NCBI GenBank assembly: GCA_017644045.1
Contig: JAEPMI010000018.1
Location: 38,508 to 102,507, forward strand
Direction: 5' to 3'
Length of the DNA: 64,000 bases
Origin: Deltaproteobacteria bacterium
Lineage (GTDB): Bacteria; Myxococcota_A; Polyangia; Polyangiales; Houyiibacteriaceae
Part shown: positions 45,512 through 54,692 of the stretch, one piece after another
How the letters are laid out: each line of letters opens with the position of its first letter
How positions within the stretch are numbered: the first letter of the stretch is position 1
Notes under the pieces: generated by a model
The model's input: the letters and a program-made list of their open reading frames with translations, nothing else
Told to the model about the DNA's origin: nothing
The model's database searches: none
Made by a program: the position numbers and the translations under genes

Positions 45512-47469
45512 CCCGGCTCGCAGCGCTCCTGATGCTGACGACGGCGTGCACTTGCGAGGGCACGGTCGGCGTCGACGATGCGCCGACCGACGCCGCGACC
45601 GATGGACCCGAAGTGCCCGGTCTCATCGCGTTGCGGATCGACCCGCCGTCTCGAACCATCGTGGACGACGGCTTCGAACCCGGGGAGACCACGACGTTTC
45701 GTGCCATCGGCACGTTTGCCGACGGTGAACGGGACGTGACCGGCGAGGTCGGGTGGTTGGTCGAGGACGATGGGCTCGCCTCCATCGCTGCTGGCGACGT
45801 GACCAGTCGGGGGATCGGTGGCTCGACTCGAGTGCTCGCGCTGGGCGGCGGGCTCGAAGCGAGTGCCGAGCTCGACATCCGACTGGAGGTCGTCGTGATC
45901 GCCGACGGGACCCCGGCGGACGCCGCTGAGCGGTTCGGCCGCGATCCCAGCAGTGACATGACCGGCAGCGACGCCCCGCGCGTCGTCTACCCGAGCGATG
46001 AGACGATGTTCCCGCGAAACCTCGGTCGCGTGAACCATCAGTGGGAAGGCGACCACGAGCTCTACGAGCTTCGTTTCGAGAGCGAGCGGGCGCTGATTCG
46101 GTACTTCACGACCGACGACCAACTCGAGCCGAGCCCCGATGGGTGGCGCTGGCTGGCCGAGACTCACGCGGGCTCCGAGCTTCAGATGAGTGTCCGGGGG
46201 CTCGACGCGGAGGGAACCATTCACCGCTCCCGCTCGCTCACTCTCTTCTACTCGGACGCGGAGGTGCAGGGCGCCCTCTACTACTGGTCCACCGGCGCTC
46301 AAGGGGTCATGCGCGCGACGATCAGCTCGCCGCTCGCGACGAAGTTCTATAGCAACCCGGCTGCGGGCGACGACACCTGCGTCGCGTGCCACACGGTGGC
46401 GCGCAATGGCCGGCGAATGGCCATGGGTTACGGAGGGGAGCGGCTACGGCAGATCTCCGTGCCCGAACGAGAGCTCCAGATCCCCGCCGATCCCGATGGC
46501 GATGGGCCGGACTACGGTTGGGGAACCTTCGATCCGTCGGCGTCGCTGCTGCTCTTCGCGACGGACGGAGACCTCACTCTCCTGGATGCGGAGACCGGCG
46601 ATTCACGCCCGCCGCCGGTCCTGCCCGACGGATGGGTGGCGACCCACCCCGACTGGAGCCCGGACGGTCGGTCGGTCGCCATCGCCTATGCCGACGGCGG
46701 CGGCCTCGGCAACAAGGGGGTGAAGGGCACCGGACTGGCTCGCATTCCCGTTCTCGACGACGGCACCTTCGGGGCCGCCGAAGTGCTGCTCGAGAGCATG
46801 GGCGATGACGACACGCTCTATTTCCCCAGCTACTCCCCCGACAGCCGATGGATCGCGTTCGCGCGAGCCGACGAGGACTCGAAGGACGCGGAGTCCGCCG
46901 AGCTCTTCCTGCTGGCCGCCGATGGCCGGAGTGCCCCCATCGAGATGGGGCGCCTCAACCGTCGGGTGCGGGACGAGGACGACGTGCTCCTCACCGGCTC
47001 GACCATGCCGACGTGGGCGCCGACGAACCGTCCAGGGATCTTCTGGCTCGCCTTCTCGTCGATCCGGGCCTACGGCCACGTCCTGTCCGACGGCGACCGC
47101 GACCAGCTCTGGGGCGCCGCCATCGACCCCTCGGCGATCGGGGCTGGCGATCCGTCCTACGCCGCGTTCTGGATGCCCTTTCAGCAGGTCGAGGAGGGCA
47201 ACCATCGGGCGTTCTGGGCTGTCGATACGGAGATCGTCTGCCCCGAGGAGGTCGAGCTCTGTGACGAGCTGGACAACGACTGCGATGCCATCGTCGACGA
47301 GTCGTGCTGTGAGCCCGTCCCCGAGATCTGCGGCAACGGCATCGACGACGACTGTGATGGCGAACCCGACGAGGGATGCGGTTGCGCCGACGAGGAAATC
47401 TGCGGCAACGGGCTCGACGACGACTGCGACACACGCATCGACGCCGAGGACGAGGATTGCGTCATCTGA
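45508..47469 (+). CDS. module B: heme-binding, beta-propeller and MopE-repeat lipoprotein
   Basis: A 653-residue lipoprotein (LLMLTTAC near residue 14). An Ig-like domain (about 30-140) precedes a beta-rich domain and a single c-type heme site C291-V-A-C294-H295. WD40/TolB-like propeller blades follow (YGWGTFDPSASLLLFATDGDLTLLD, THPDWSPDGRSVAIAYADG, PSYSPDSRWIAFARADEDS). The C terminus holds three MopE-type repeats (CDELDNDCDAIVDE, CGNGIDDDCDGEPDE, CGNGLDDDCDTRID). It may be a surface metal- and electron-handling protein. It overlaps both neighbours by a few bases. Confidence 0.65.
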   Translation: MTRLAALLMLTTACTCEGTVGVDDAPTDAATDGPEVPGLIALRIDPPSRTIVDDGFEPGETTTFRAIGTFADGERDVTGEVGWLVEDDGLASIAAGDVTSRGIGGSTRVLALGGGLEASAELDIRLEVVVIADGTPADAAERFGRDPSSDMTGSDAPRVVYPSDETMFPRNLGRVNHQWEGDHELYELRFESERALIRYFTTDDQLEPSPDGWRWLAETHAGSELQMSVRGLDAEGTIHRSRSLTLFYSDAEVQGALYYWSTGAQGVMRATISSPLATKFYSNPAAGDDTCVACHTVARNGRRMAMGYGGERLRQISVPERELQIPADPDGDGPDYGWGTFDPSASLLLFATDGDLTLLDAETGDSRPPPVLPDGWVATHPDWSPDGRSVAIAYADGGGLGNKGVKGTGLARIPVLDDGTFGAAEVLLESMGDDDTLYFPSYSPDSRWIAFARADEDSKDAESAELFLLAADGRSAPIEMGRLNRRVRDEDDVLLTGSTMPTWAPTNRPGIFWLAFSSIRAYGHVLSDGDRDQLWGAAIDPSAIGAGDPSYAAFWMPFQQVEEGNHRAFWAVDTEIVCPEEVELCDELDNDCDAIVDESCCEPVPEICGNGIDDDCDGEPDEGCGCADEEICGNGLDDDCDTRIDAEDEDCVI

Positions 47470-48005
47470 TGGTGGTCGAGGCACACCCGCGTGTGAGCGA
47501 CGAGCCGCTCATCTTCGTCGTGGACGACGACGTGGTCATGGGGCGCATGCTGAGTCGGGCGCTCGCTCAACTGATGGACGGGGTTCGAGTGCGCGCGTTC
47601 GCCGACCCGCTTCGCGTCTTTCAGGCGGTGGTCGATCACCGACCGTGTGTGCTCCTCACCGACCAGGAGATGCCCCGATGCACGGGCGTCGAGCTCGCGA
47701 GCGCGTTGCGTGACCGTCTGGGCCCCGACTGCCCCCGGATCGTCTTGGTGAGCGGAGCGCGGGTCAGCGCCGCAGAGAAGTCTCTCTTCGACGCCTACTT
47801 CCAGAAGCCCTTTCGCATCGCGCACGTAGAAGCCGCGATCCGTCGCTGGTTGCGGACCTCCCACTCGGGGATTCGAGCAGTGGACGTAGGGGCGAGCTCG
47901 ACGGTTCACACCGCCCCGACCCAGCCGCCGCCTTCCGCTGCCACATCCCGCACGGACCGTCCTTCGGACGTCCCGACCGAACCACCACCCTCACCCTCGG
48001 AGTGA
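47469..48005 (+). CDS. module B: stand-alone receiver protein with Ser/Thr/Pro tail
   Basis: A 178-residue protein. The receiver domain covers residues 12-135: D19/D20/D21, phosphorylation site D65 in VLLTDQEMPR, LVSGAR and K113 in FQKPF. It is closely related to 37900-38274. The 40-residue tail is low complexity (PTQPPPSAATSRTDRPSD). There is no output domain. The ATG shares TGATG with the stop of the previous gene. Confidence 0.85.
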   Translation: MVVEAHPRVSDEPLIFVVDDDVVMGRMLSRALAQLMDGVRVRAFADPLRVFQAVVDHRPCVLLTDQEMPRCTGVELASALRDRLGPDCPRIVLVSGARVSAAEKSLFDAYFQKPFRIAHVEAAIRRWLRTSHSGIRAVDVGASSTVHTAPTQPPPSAATSRTDRPSDVPTEPPPSPSE

Positions 48006-48010
48006 CCCAC

Positions 48011-48340
48011 ATGCGCTCGTCGACCTTCGCCCTCCTCGCCCTCGTCGTTCTCGTCGCCGCATGCGGCCCCTCGGAGGACTGCCGCTTCGATCCCGCGGGT
48101 TGTGGGGGTGACATCGGTGGCAACTGCGTCGACGACCGTGATTGCGCGGATGGCTTCTGCTGCACCGAGGACGCCAACTGCGGTGGTGGCATGTGTACGC
48201 AGAGCTGCGACTCTGATGAGGACTGCCCTTCGTTCATGGCGTGCGAGCACGACGTCTGCTTCTTCCGTTGTGACGACGACCTGGACTGCGCCGAAGGGCA
48301 GAGCTGCGAGCACGGGGACACGGTCTGCGAGTGGCCGTGA
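48011..48340 (+). CDS. module B: small Cys-rich lipoprotein
   Basis: A 109-residue lipoprotein (VVLVAAC) with 16 cysteines in the mature part, arranged in modules C-x-D-x-D-C-x(3-6)-C (NCVDDRDCADGFCC, SCDSDEDCPSFMAC, RCDDDLDCAEGQSC), like the module A protein at 35988. The predicted structure is a disulfide-rich chain. It ends module B, 33 bp before the convergent FtsK gene. ATG at 48011 and GTG at 48002 are both possible starts. Confidence 0.6.
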   Translation: MRSSTFALLALVVLVAACGPSEDCRFDPAGCGGDIGGNCVDDRDCADGFCCTEDANCGGGMCTQSCDSDEDCPSFMACEHDVCFFRCDDDLDCAEGQSCEHGDTVCEWP

Positions 48341-48373
48341 CGCAAACGCGCGGGTGGCTCTTGGAGCTGGGCC

Positions 48374-50776
48374 TCAGATCGGGCTGACGAGGACTTCGCG
48401 CCGACCGCCGGCCTTGGAGCTGGCGGGTCCGACGACGCCCTCGGCTTCCATCTGGTCGACGAGCTTCGCGGCCTTGTTGTAGCCGATGCTCAGCTGCCGC
48501 TGGACGTGGCTGATCGAGCAGTAGCCGGCCTGAGCCACGCACGCGACGGCGCGGTCGTAGAGCGGGTCGTCCTCGGAGACACCGCTGCCGCTGCCCTCCT
48601 CGCGCGGCTTGAGGATGTTCTCGTCGTAGACCGGCTTGCCCTGCTCGCGGAGGAAGTCGCAGATGTCGGCGACCTCGTCCTCGGAGATGTAGGCGCAGTG
48701 CACGCGCTGCAGATCGCTCGAGCCCGGCGGGAGCATGAGCATGTCGCCGCGGCCGAGGAGGTTCTGCGCGCCGACGCGGCCGAGAATGGTCTTGGAGTCC
48801 TCACGCTGGCTGACCTTGAAGGCCATCCGGGTCGGGAAGTTCGCCTTGATCATGCCGGTGATGACGTCGACGGAGGGACGCTGCGTCGCGAGGATGACGT
48901 GAATGCCGGCGGCGCGGGCCTTCTGCGCGAGACGCGCGACGGCGGCCTCGACGTCCTTGGCGGCGACCATCATGAGGTCGGCGAACTCGTCGACGACGAC
49001 GACGATGTAGGGGAGCTTCTCCGGGGTCGGCGGCTCGCTGGCGGACTCGCCGTCGGTGGGGTCGTGGTAGACGTCGTTCCCCTCGTGGTCCTTGCCGTGC
49101 ATCTTGCCGGCCTTCGAGGGCATGAGCTTCTCGATGGGGAGATCGCCGGCGATGACCTTGTCGACCTTCTTGTTGTAGGTGCCGATGCTCCGGGCGCCGG
49201 CGTCGGCGAAGAGCTGATAGCGGCGCTCCATCTCGTCGACGGCCCACTTCAGCGCGAGGGCGGCCTTCTGCATGTCGGTCACGACCGGCAGGAGCATGTG
49301 CGGGATACCGTCGAAGACCCGGAGCTCGACGACCTTCGGGTCGATCATGAGCATCCGGACCTCTTCCGGGGTCTTCTTCGCCAGGATCGACGCGAGCATC
49401 ACGTTGAGGCCGACCGACTTACCGGCACCGGTCGCACCAGCGACGAGCAGGTGCGGCATCTTCGCCAGGTCCTGGTAGACGGGCTGGCCAGCGATGTCCT
49501 TGCCGAGCGCCATCGGGAGCGCGCCGTCCATCTTCTCCCAGCGACGATCCTCGAGGATCTCGCGCAGGTAGACGGTCTGGCGGTCGTCGTTCGGGAGCTC
49601 GATACCGACCCGCGCCTTGCCGGGGATCGGCGCGACGATGCGCACCTTCTGTGCCGCGAGCGCGAGCGCGAGGTCGTTCTCGAGGTTGGCGATCTTCGAG
49701 ATCTTGGTGCCGCTCTGCGGCTCGAACTCGTACATCGTGACGACCGGACCCGGGTGGATCTCGTCGACCCGGCCCTTGACCTTGTAGTCCTCGAGCTTCT
49801 CCACCAGCCGGTGGGCGTTCTCCTTCAGCTGCTCGGCGTCGACCTCGATGCGACCGGGGTCGACCCCTTCGAGCAGCTCGACCGGGGGCAGCTCGAACTT
49901 GCCGTCCTTCGGCTTCGGCATCTTGATGCCGCTCGGCGCTTCGCGGGTCTCGCGGGGAGCGATGATCTTCGGGCCGTCGTCGGCCTTCGCCTTGGCCTTC
50001 TTCTTCTTGGCCGGCTTCTTCTGCTGGGAGGGCACGACCACCGGCTCGGGGATCTCTTCCTCCTCTTCCTCCTCTTCTTCTTCTTCTTCCTCGTCGTCGG
50101 CTTCGGACACCGAGGGAGCGCGCTCCTCGCGCTCTTCTTCCTCTTCCTCGTCGACCTCTTCCCCTGCGAGCTCGGCCTCGAGCGCCTCGCGCTCCTGCCG
50201 CTCGAGCTCGCGCGCCTCGCGCCAGGCCTCGGCCACGGTGCCCAGGCTGTCGCGGACCTTGGCCAGCCCGGCGCCACCATGGACGCGGACCCGCGCGATG
50301 ATCCCGGTGATCGTCAGCCGGGTGCGGAGCACGAGCGTGATCAGCAGCACCGTGATGGTCAGGACGTACGCACCCGCGGTCCCGAAGAGCGATCGGAGGA
50401 CCTCGCCGAGCACCTCACCGAGGATCCCGCCGGGCAGGTGGCCGCCGTGGACCTCCGTCCCGAGCAGGGCCAGATGGAGCAGCGAGCAGCCCACCAGGGT
50501 CAGCACCAGCGTGCTCACGACGGTGGCGACCCCGAGGATCGCCCCCTTCCCGCGGAAGAGCCGGACGCTGGCCGCGGCGAGCTCGAAGGGGAGCAGCCAC
50601 GCCGTGATGCCGAAGGCGGCCACCACCGTCCCGGCCAGTGCTGCCCCGACCGGGCCAGCGAGGTTTTCGGTGCTTCGTGCGTCGTACGACGCGAGAGCGA
50701 GGCCAAAAAGCACGGCCGCCGACGCAGCCACGAGGCCGAGTACCTCGTGTCGTCGACCCGGAGAATCCGCCGCCAT
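48374..50776 (-). CDS. ftsK: DNA translocase FtsK/SpoIIIE
   Basis: An 800-residue DNA translocase. Four transmembrane helices lie at about 10-160, followed by a linker with an almost pure Glu run near 204-241 and a Lys-rich stretch. The motor has Walker A GATGAGKSVG (near 450) and Walker B YIVVVVDEFADLMM. The C-terminal winged-helix gamma domain (YDRAVACVAQAGYCSISHVQRQLSIGYNKAAKLVDQME) reads KOPS. It moves DNA at the division septum during chromosome segregation. The linker is much shorter than in E. coli. ATG at 50776 is chosen; TTG at 50824 adds only polar residues. Confidence 0.9.
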   Translation of the reverse strand: MAADSPGRRHEVLGLVAASAAVLFGLALASYDARSTENLAGPVGAALAGTVVAAFGITAWLLPFELAAASVRLFRGKGAILGVATVVSTLVLTLVGCSLLHLALLGTEVHGGHLPGGILGEVLGEVLRSLFGTAGAYVLTITVLLITLVLRTRLTITGIIARVRVHGGAGLAKVRDSLGTVAEAWREARELERQEREALEAELAGEEVDEEEEEEREERAPSVSEADDEEEEEEEEEEEEEIPEPVVVPSQQKKPAKKKKAKAKADDGPKIIAPRETREAPSGIKMPKPKDGKFELPPVELLEGVDPGRIEVDAEQLKENAHRLVEKLEDYKVKGRVDEIHPGPVVTMYEFEPQSGTKISKIANLENDLALALAAQKVRIVAPIPGKARVGIELPNDDRQTVYLREILEDRRWEKMDGALPMALGKDIAGQPVYQDLAKMPHLLVAGATGAGKSVGLNVMLASILAKKTPEEVRMLMIDPKVVELRVFDGIPHMLLPVVTDMQKAALALKWAVDEMERRYQLFADAGARSIGTYNKKVDKVIAGDLPIEKLMPSKAGKMHGKDHEGNDVYHDPTDGESASEPPTPEKLPYIVVVVDEFADLMMVAAKDVEAAVARLAQKARAAGIHVILATQRPSVDVITGMIKANFPTRMAFKVSQREDSKTILGRVGAQNLLGRGDMLMLPPGSSDLQRVHCAYISEDEVADICDFLREQGKPVYDENILKPREEGSGSGVSEDDPLYDRAVACVAQAGYCSISHVQRQLSIGYNKAAKLVDQMEAEGVVGPASSKAGGRREVLVSPI

Positions 50777-50947
50777 CACGTCGCCCGCAGACGAACGGCT
50801 CGATGTAGTCTGATGTGCGCCCAAGTGGGTCCCTTCCGCATCTGGTTGTAGGAAGTGTCCCCGGTTCGGGTCAACTTTTCGGCCAGCCGCTGGAGGCGCC
50901 CCCGATGGGTCGAGAAAACAAGGCGTTGCAACAAAGACGCCCAGGTC

Positions 50948-50975
50948 TTGATCACAAGGGAGATTTCTCTAGTAT
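50948..50975 (+). promoter_or_regulatory. promoter of the HEAT lipoprotein / FHA operon
   Basis: TTGATC (50948-50953) and TAGTAT (50970-50975) are separated by 16 bp, each matching 4 of 6 consensus positions, in an AT-rich stretch that stands out in this GC-rich DNA. A start near 50982 would leave a leader of about 55 bases to ATG at 51038. The rest of the 261-bp divergent gap has no feature I can name. Confidence 0.45.
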
Positions 50976-51037
50976 CGTCGCGACTTCCGCGGGGAACGGG
51001 CGCTCTTTTCGCGCTCCTCGAGCGGGTGACGGAGCCG

Positions 51038-52597
51038 ATGCACGTACGCCGACGAATCCTGTCCTGTCTTGCCCTGGCCATCGGGCTCTCCTCGATGGCT
51101 GGCTGCAAGGTCACTGCCGAGGACATCGACTACTGGAAGCGGACGGTGAAGGGGCCGGGGAAGATCGTCGCGGTCATCCAGGCCGACCGCTATCCGATCG
51201 AGCTCCGGACCAAGGCCGCCCTCGCGCTGGTCGAGATGGACCGCCAGGACGTCGATGGCGTCGCGCAGCTCCAGCAGACCCTCCAGAACCTGCAGAGCCA
51301 GGACGCGGAGGTCGTTCAGCAGATCGTCGCGGGCATGGTCCCGGGCCTGCTCGAGATGATGCAGGGCGCCGACGAGGACCACGACGAGAACCTCGGGCCG
51401 CCTCCGCGCCAGACTCGCGCGAAGGACGCGGCGTACCTGCTGATCCCGCACGCGAACCCGGAAGCGCGTCAGCAGCTCACCGACGCGGTCGTGGGCTGGT
51501 ACGCGGTCGACTTCGCGAACCGCAGTCTCGCCGGCAACTACTCCTCGGAGCAGGTCGTGCGCTCGCTCGGCAGCCCCGCTGCGCGTCAGCTCGTCGAGGG
51601 CATGAACGCCCACATGCCGCAGCAGGCGCTCGTGAAGATCTCCGAGCTCATCTCGCAGATCGGTGACAGCGAGACCAAGCAGCAGGCCGGCGAGCGCCTC
51701 GTCGCGATCCAGCGCGAGATGGAAGGCCAGGAGTTCATCGACTGGCTGAAGACCGAGATCCAGGCGGCGATGGAGGGCGAGGTCTCCGACGACCGCGTCA
51801 CCAACATCGCCGTCGTGAACCGCGAGAAGTTCATGAACGAGGGCGCGCTCCCCGCCATGAAGCACCTCGCGTCGGTCGACGCGGTTCGCACGCGCCTCCT
51901 CGAGGTCGCTTCTGCCGCCCCGCCCGCCGAGTTCCCGGACGGCGCCAAGGAGGCGATCAACCTCCGTCGTCAGAAGGCGCTGCAGGCGCTCGAGGGCAAC
52001 GTCGAAGAGGCTCACCTCGACCAGGTGCTCACCCTCGCGCTCGACGAGAACAACCCGATCAACGTGCGCGACTACGCCTTCGACCGCGTGGGCGACATCC
52101 GCAGCCGTTCGGCGATTCCCCGCCTGTGGCCGCTGGTTCAGAACCCCGACAACGAGGTGCTCCCGAAGCGCCTGCGGTGGCGCGCGGGTGAGCTCGTGCT
52201 CGCCCTCGGTGGCACCGAGATCATCCCCGAGTTCCTCTCGAAGCTGCCCACCGACAACGGCGTCAAGTTCGAGCCGGAAGAGCTCGAGGGCTACGCCACC
52301 CGCATGAGCCAGATGACCCCGCCACCTTCGTCGCTGGTCGAGCGTCAGCTCTCGGCGTCGGAGTGGTTCAAGCGCGTCATCGCGCTCCGCTTCATCGAGC
52401 GTCGTGGCACCGCCGCCGACGTCTCCAAGATGCAGCGGCTCAGCAACGACCGCGCGGCGACCGTGGGTGACGCTTGGGAACGGCTCGAGCTGACCACCGT
52501 CGGTGCGGTCGCGAACGCCGCGGTGGAGGCGCTCCAGGAGCGCTTGGCCAGCCCGGGCGATGACGACTCCGGCGACGACGCCGCAGGCGAGGAATGA
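51038..52597 (+). CDS. HEAT-repeat lipoprotein
   Basis: A 519-residue lipoprotein (lipobox LSSMAGC, Cys23). The whole mature region is helical with HEAT-like pairs (RTKAALALVEMDRQDVDGVAQLQQTL; DYAFDRVGDIRSRSAIPRLWPLV; LRWRAGELVLALGGTEIIPEFLSKLP). It is probably a periplasmic scaffold that binds other proteins. The family name is not known to me. It begins at ATG 51038 after a GGAG (51031-51034), and the FHA protein gene follows after 13 bp, so they form one operon. Confidence 0.7.
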   Translation: MHVRRRILSCLALAIGLSSMAGCKVTAEDIDYWKRTVKGPGKIVAVIQADRYPIELRTKAALALVEMDRQDVDGVAQLQQTLQNLQSQDAEVVQQIVAGMVPGLLEMMQGADEDHDENLGPPPRQTRAKDAAYLLIPHANPEARQQLTDAVVGWYAVDFANRSLAGNYSSEQVVRSLGSPAARQLVEGMNAHMPQQALVKISELISQIGDSETKQQAGERLVAIQREMEGQEFIDWLKTEIQAAMEGEVSDDRVTNIAVVNREKFMNEGALPAMKHLASVDAVRTRLLEVASAAPPAEFPDGAKEAINLRRQKALQALEGNVEEAHLDQVLTLALDENNPINVRDYAFDRVGDIRSRSAIPRLWPLVQNPDNEVLPKRLRWRAGELVLALGGTEIIPEFLSKLPTDNGVKFEPEELEGYATRMSQMTPPPSSLVERQLSASEWFKRVIALRFIERRGTAADVSKMQRLSNDRAATVGDAWERLELTTVGAVANAAVEALQERLASPGDDDSGDDAAGEE

Positions 52598-52610
52598 AGG
52601 CAGGGCGTAC

Positions 52611-53411
52611 GTGAGTCACGATCAGAACAAGAAGACCCTGCGCTCCTTCCAGTGCCGCGACTACCTCTGGGAGATCTTCGGCCAGATGAGCGGCGAGCTC
52701 GAGTGCTCGGTCGACTACCTCATCAACGAAGCGATGCGGCAGTACGCCCGCTCGCGTAACTACGGTGTGCGCGCGCCCTCGCAGCCGGGCATGCCGCGTC
52801 CGCCCATGCCGGGGCCCGGTGCGCCGCCCCCGCCGCAGGGCGGAGGGATCCCGTCGATCGGACATGCGCCCGCGCCGCGTCCGGCGATCCCCAGCGCTCC
52901 GCCGCCCCCGCCTCGGGCGCCGGGCTACGGCGGTTACGGCGGCGGGAGCGTTCCCACCTACCCGCCGCAGCATCAGCAGCCGCCCCAGCCGCACCATCAG
53001 CCGGCCTACCAGCCGCCGCCGACCGGTGGTCCCTCGAGCTACCCGCCGCCGCCCCGGCCCGGTGGGCGCCCGAGCGCGCCGCCGCCGCTCCCCGGACAGG
53101 CTCCGCCCGCGCCCGGCTACGGCGGCGCGCGGCCCTCGCTCTACGTGATCTTCAACGGTCAGAAGATCCCCGTCACGAAGGAAGAGTTCGTGATCGGTCG
53201 CGGCAGCAAGACCGCCGACCTGCCCATCAAGGACGGGAACATCTCCCGTCGTCACGCCGCCATCGTCTTCCAGGGCGGCGCCTACTACATCAAAGACCTC
53301 GGCAGCACGAACGGCATCGAATACAACGGTCGCCGGATCGACAGTAAGCGCATCGACGAGGGCGACATCGTCCAGGTCTGCGACTACGAGCTACGCTTCA
53401 CCTACCGCTGA
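52611..53411 (+). CDS. FHA-domain protein with RHH-like N terminus and Pro-rich linker
   Basis: A 266-residue cytoplasmic protein starting at GTG. Residues 8-45 (TLRSFQCRDYLWEIFGQMSG, then ELECSVDYLINEAMRQYARS) have the strand-helix-helix pattern of a ribbon-helix-helix DNA-binding unit. A Pro/Gly/Gln-rich linker (about 50-175) leads to an FHA domain (about 178-266) with FVIGRGSKTADL, SRRHAAI and LGSTNGIEYNG, including the phosphothreonine-binding Arg, Ser and Asn. It would change DNA binding when it meets a phosphorylated partner. It overlaps the convergent kinase gene by 10 bp. Confidence 0.75.
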   Translation: MSHDQNKKTLRSFQCRDYLWEIFGQMSGELECSVDYLINEAMRQYARSRNYGVRAPSQPGMPRPPMPGPGAPPPPQGGGIPSIGHAPAPRPAIPSAPPPPPRAPGYGGYGGGSVPTYPPQHQQPPQPHHQPAYQPPPTGGPSSYPPPPRPGGRPSAPPPLPGQAPPAPGYGGARPSLYVIFNGQKIPVTKEEFVIGRGSKTADLPIKDGNISRRHAAIVFQGGAYYIKDLGSTNGIEYNGRRIDSKRIDEGDIVQVCDYELRFTYR

Positions 53412-54529
53412 AGCTGAAGCTCGCGGAAGGCGTCCAAGGCCGGTAGGTCGAGGACGCCGACCGCCACGATCGCCACCGCGACCAGCACGAGCGTCGCCAC
53501 CATCAGCCAGCGGAGCGGGCTGCCCTTCGGCTCGTCCGGGGCAAAGAGCCTCGGCGCGCGTGGCCGCTCGGGCAGGACGCTCGGCGTGCTCGCGGCGCTC
53601 GGTCGCTCGAGGCTGAGCCGCAAGTCGCTCGCGAGCTGGTGCGTGTCCTGGTGGCGCTCGGCGGGATCGCGCGCCAGCGCTCGTGCGATCACGGCTTCCA
53701 TCGCGGGGGGGAACTCGAGGTCGGGGTTCGCTTCGGAGAGCGTCGGCGCGGCCTCCTGCTGCTTCTGCGTGATCACCTGGAGGTGACTCTCGCCGTTGAA
53801 GGGCATCGCGCCGGTGACCAGCTCGAAGAAGGTCGACGCAAGGCCGTAGACGTCGGTGCGGCGACTGCCGTCCTCGCCGCGCGCGAGCTCGGGCGCCATG
53901 TACTCGGGCGTGCCGACGAAGGTGCCGGCCTGGGTGAGCTTCGTTCGGTTGCCGTACTCGATGCGCACGAGCCCGAAGTCGAGGAGCTTGAGCACCGGCG
54001 CTCCGAGCGGGCCTCGGGTGAGGTGGAAGTTCTCCGGCTTCACGTCGCGGTGGATCACGCCGGCGCGGTGCGACGCACGCAGCGCGTCGGCGGCCTGCTC
54101 CATCAGCTCGACGGCGAGCTCGAGGTCCATCGGCCCCTTCCCCTGCACGGGGCAGTGCACGTAGTGCCAGAGACTCATGCCGTAGAGCCGCTCCATGACG
54201 AGGTAGGGGCGCTGCCGATCGTCGTCGATGAAGCCGGCGTCGTAGACCTCGACCACGTTCGGGTGCCGAACGGCGCGAGTCGCTTCGACCTCGCGGAGGA
54301 AGCGCTCGCGTGCGACCGGGTTGCCCGTCCACTTCGCGCTCATGACCTTCAGCGCGACCATGCACGACTCGCGCTCGTCCCACGCCTCGTAGACGTGGCC
54401 CATGCCTCCCTCGCCGATGTCGCCGAGGAGGCGGTAGCGGTCGCCCAGGCGGGCGCCGATCTCGAGTCGCTCCCACGAGGTGGGCGCCTGGTGATTGCGG
54501 ACTCGCGCGGTGTTGTCGCGGCTGCTCAT
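53402..54529 (-). CDS. Ser/Thr protein kinase with C-terminal membrane anchor
   Basis: A 375-residue Hanks-type kinase. The kinase domain (about 30-300) has GDIGEGGMGHVYEA, catalytic lysine in MVALKVM, HRDVKPENFHL, DFG and TPEYMAPE. A Pro-rich linker precedes one transmembrane helix near residues 345-367 (WLMVATLVLVAVAIVAVGVL), and only about 15 residues lie outside. With almost no periplasmic part it probably responds to an intracellular or membrane signal. ATG at 54529 is chosen; GTG at 54565 is possible. Its last 10 bp overlap the convergent FHA gene. Confidence 0.9.
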   Translation of the reverse strand: MSSRDNTARVRNHQAPTSWERLEIGARLGDRYRLLGDIGEGGMGHVYEAWDERESCMVALKVMSAKWTGNPVARERFLREVEATRAVRHPNVVEVYDAGFIDDDRQRPYLVMERLYGMSLWHYVHCPVQGKGPMDLELAVELMEQAADALRASHRAGVIHRDVKPENFHLTRGPLGAPVLKLLDFGLVRIEYGNRTKLTQAGTFVGTPEYMAPELARGEDGSRRTDVYGLASTFFELVTGAMPFNGESHLQVITQKQQEAAPTLSEANPDLEFPPAMEAVIARALARDPAERHQDTHQLASDLRLSLERPSAASTPSVLPERPRAPRLFAPDEPKGSPLRWLMVATLVLVAVAIVAVGVLDLPALDAFRELQLQR

Positions 54530-54692
54530 GCCCTGGTTGTCATTCAAGAACCTTGCCGCGCTCACCTCCGAGGATCTCGCGGTCGTGCCGAGGCGAGTTG
54601 CCGCACTTCTGCCGACTCACCCCGCTTCGGCGGGCGCCGTCGGTGGAAAAGCGCAGTATCGGGCTGGGGGCGAACGGGCCCGCCGACGTCAG

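Noticed and set aside
50053..50165. GAA/GAG-type repeat (Glu run) in ftsK as a microsatellite or frameshift site
   Set aside because: The frame stays open and the Glu-rich linker is a plausible part of the FtsK linker; no second frame gains by slippage.
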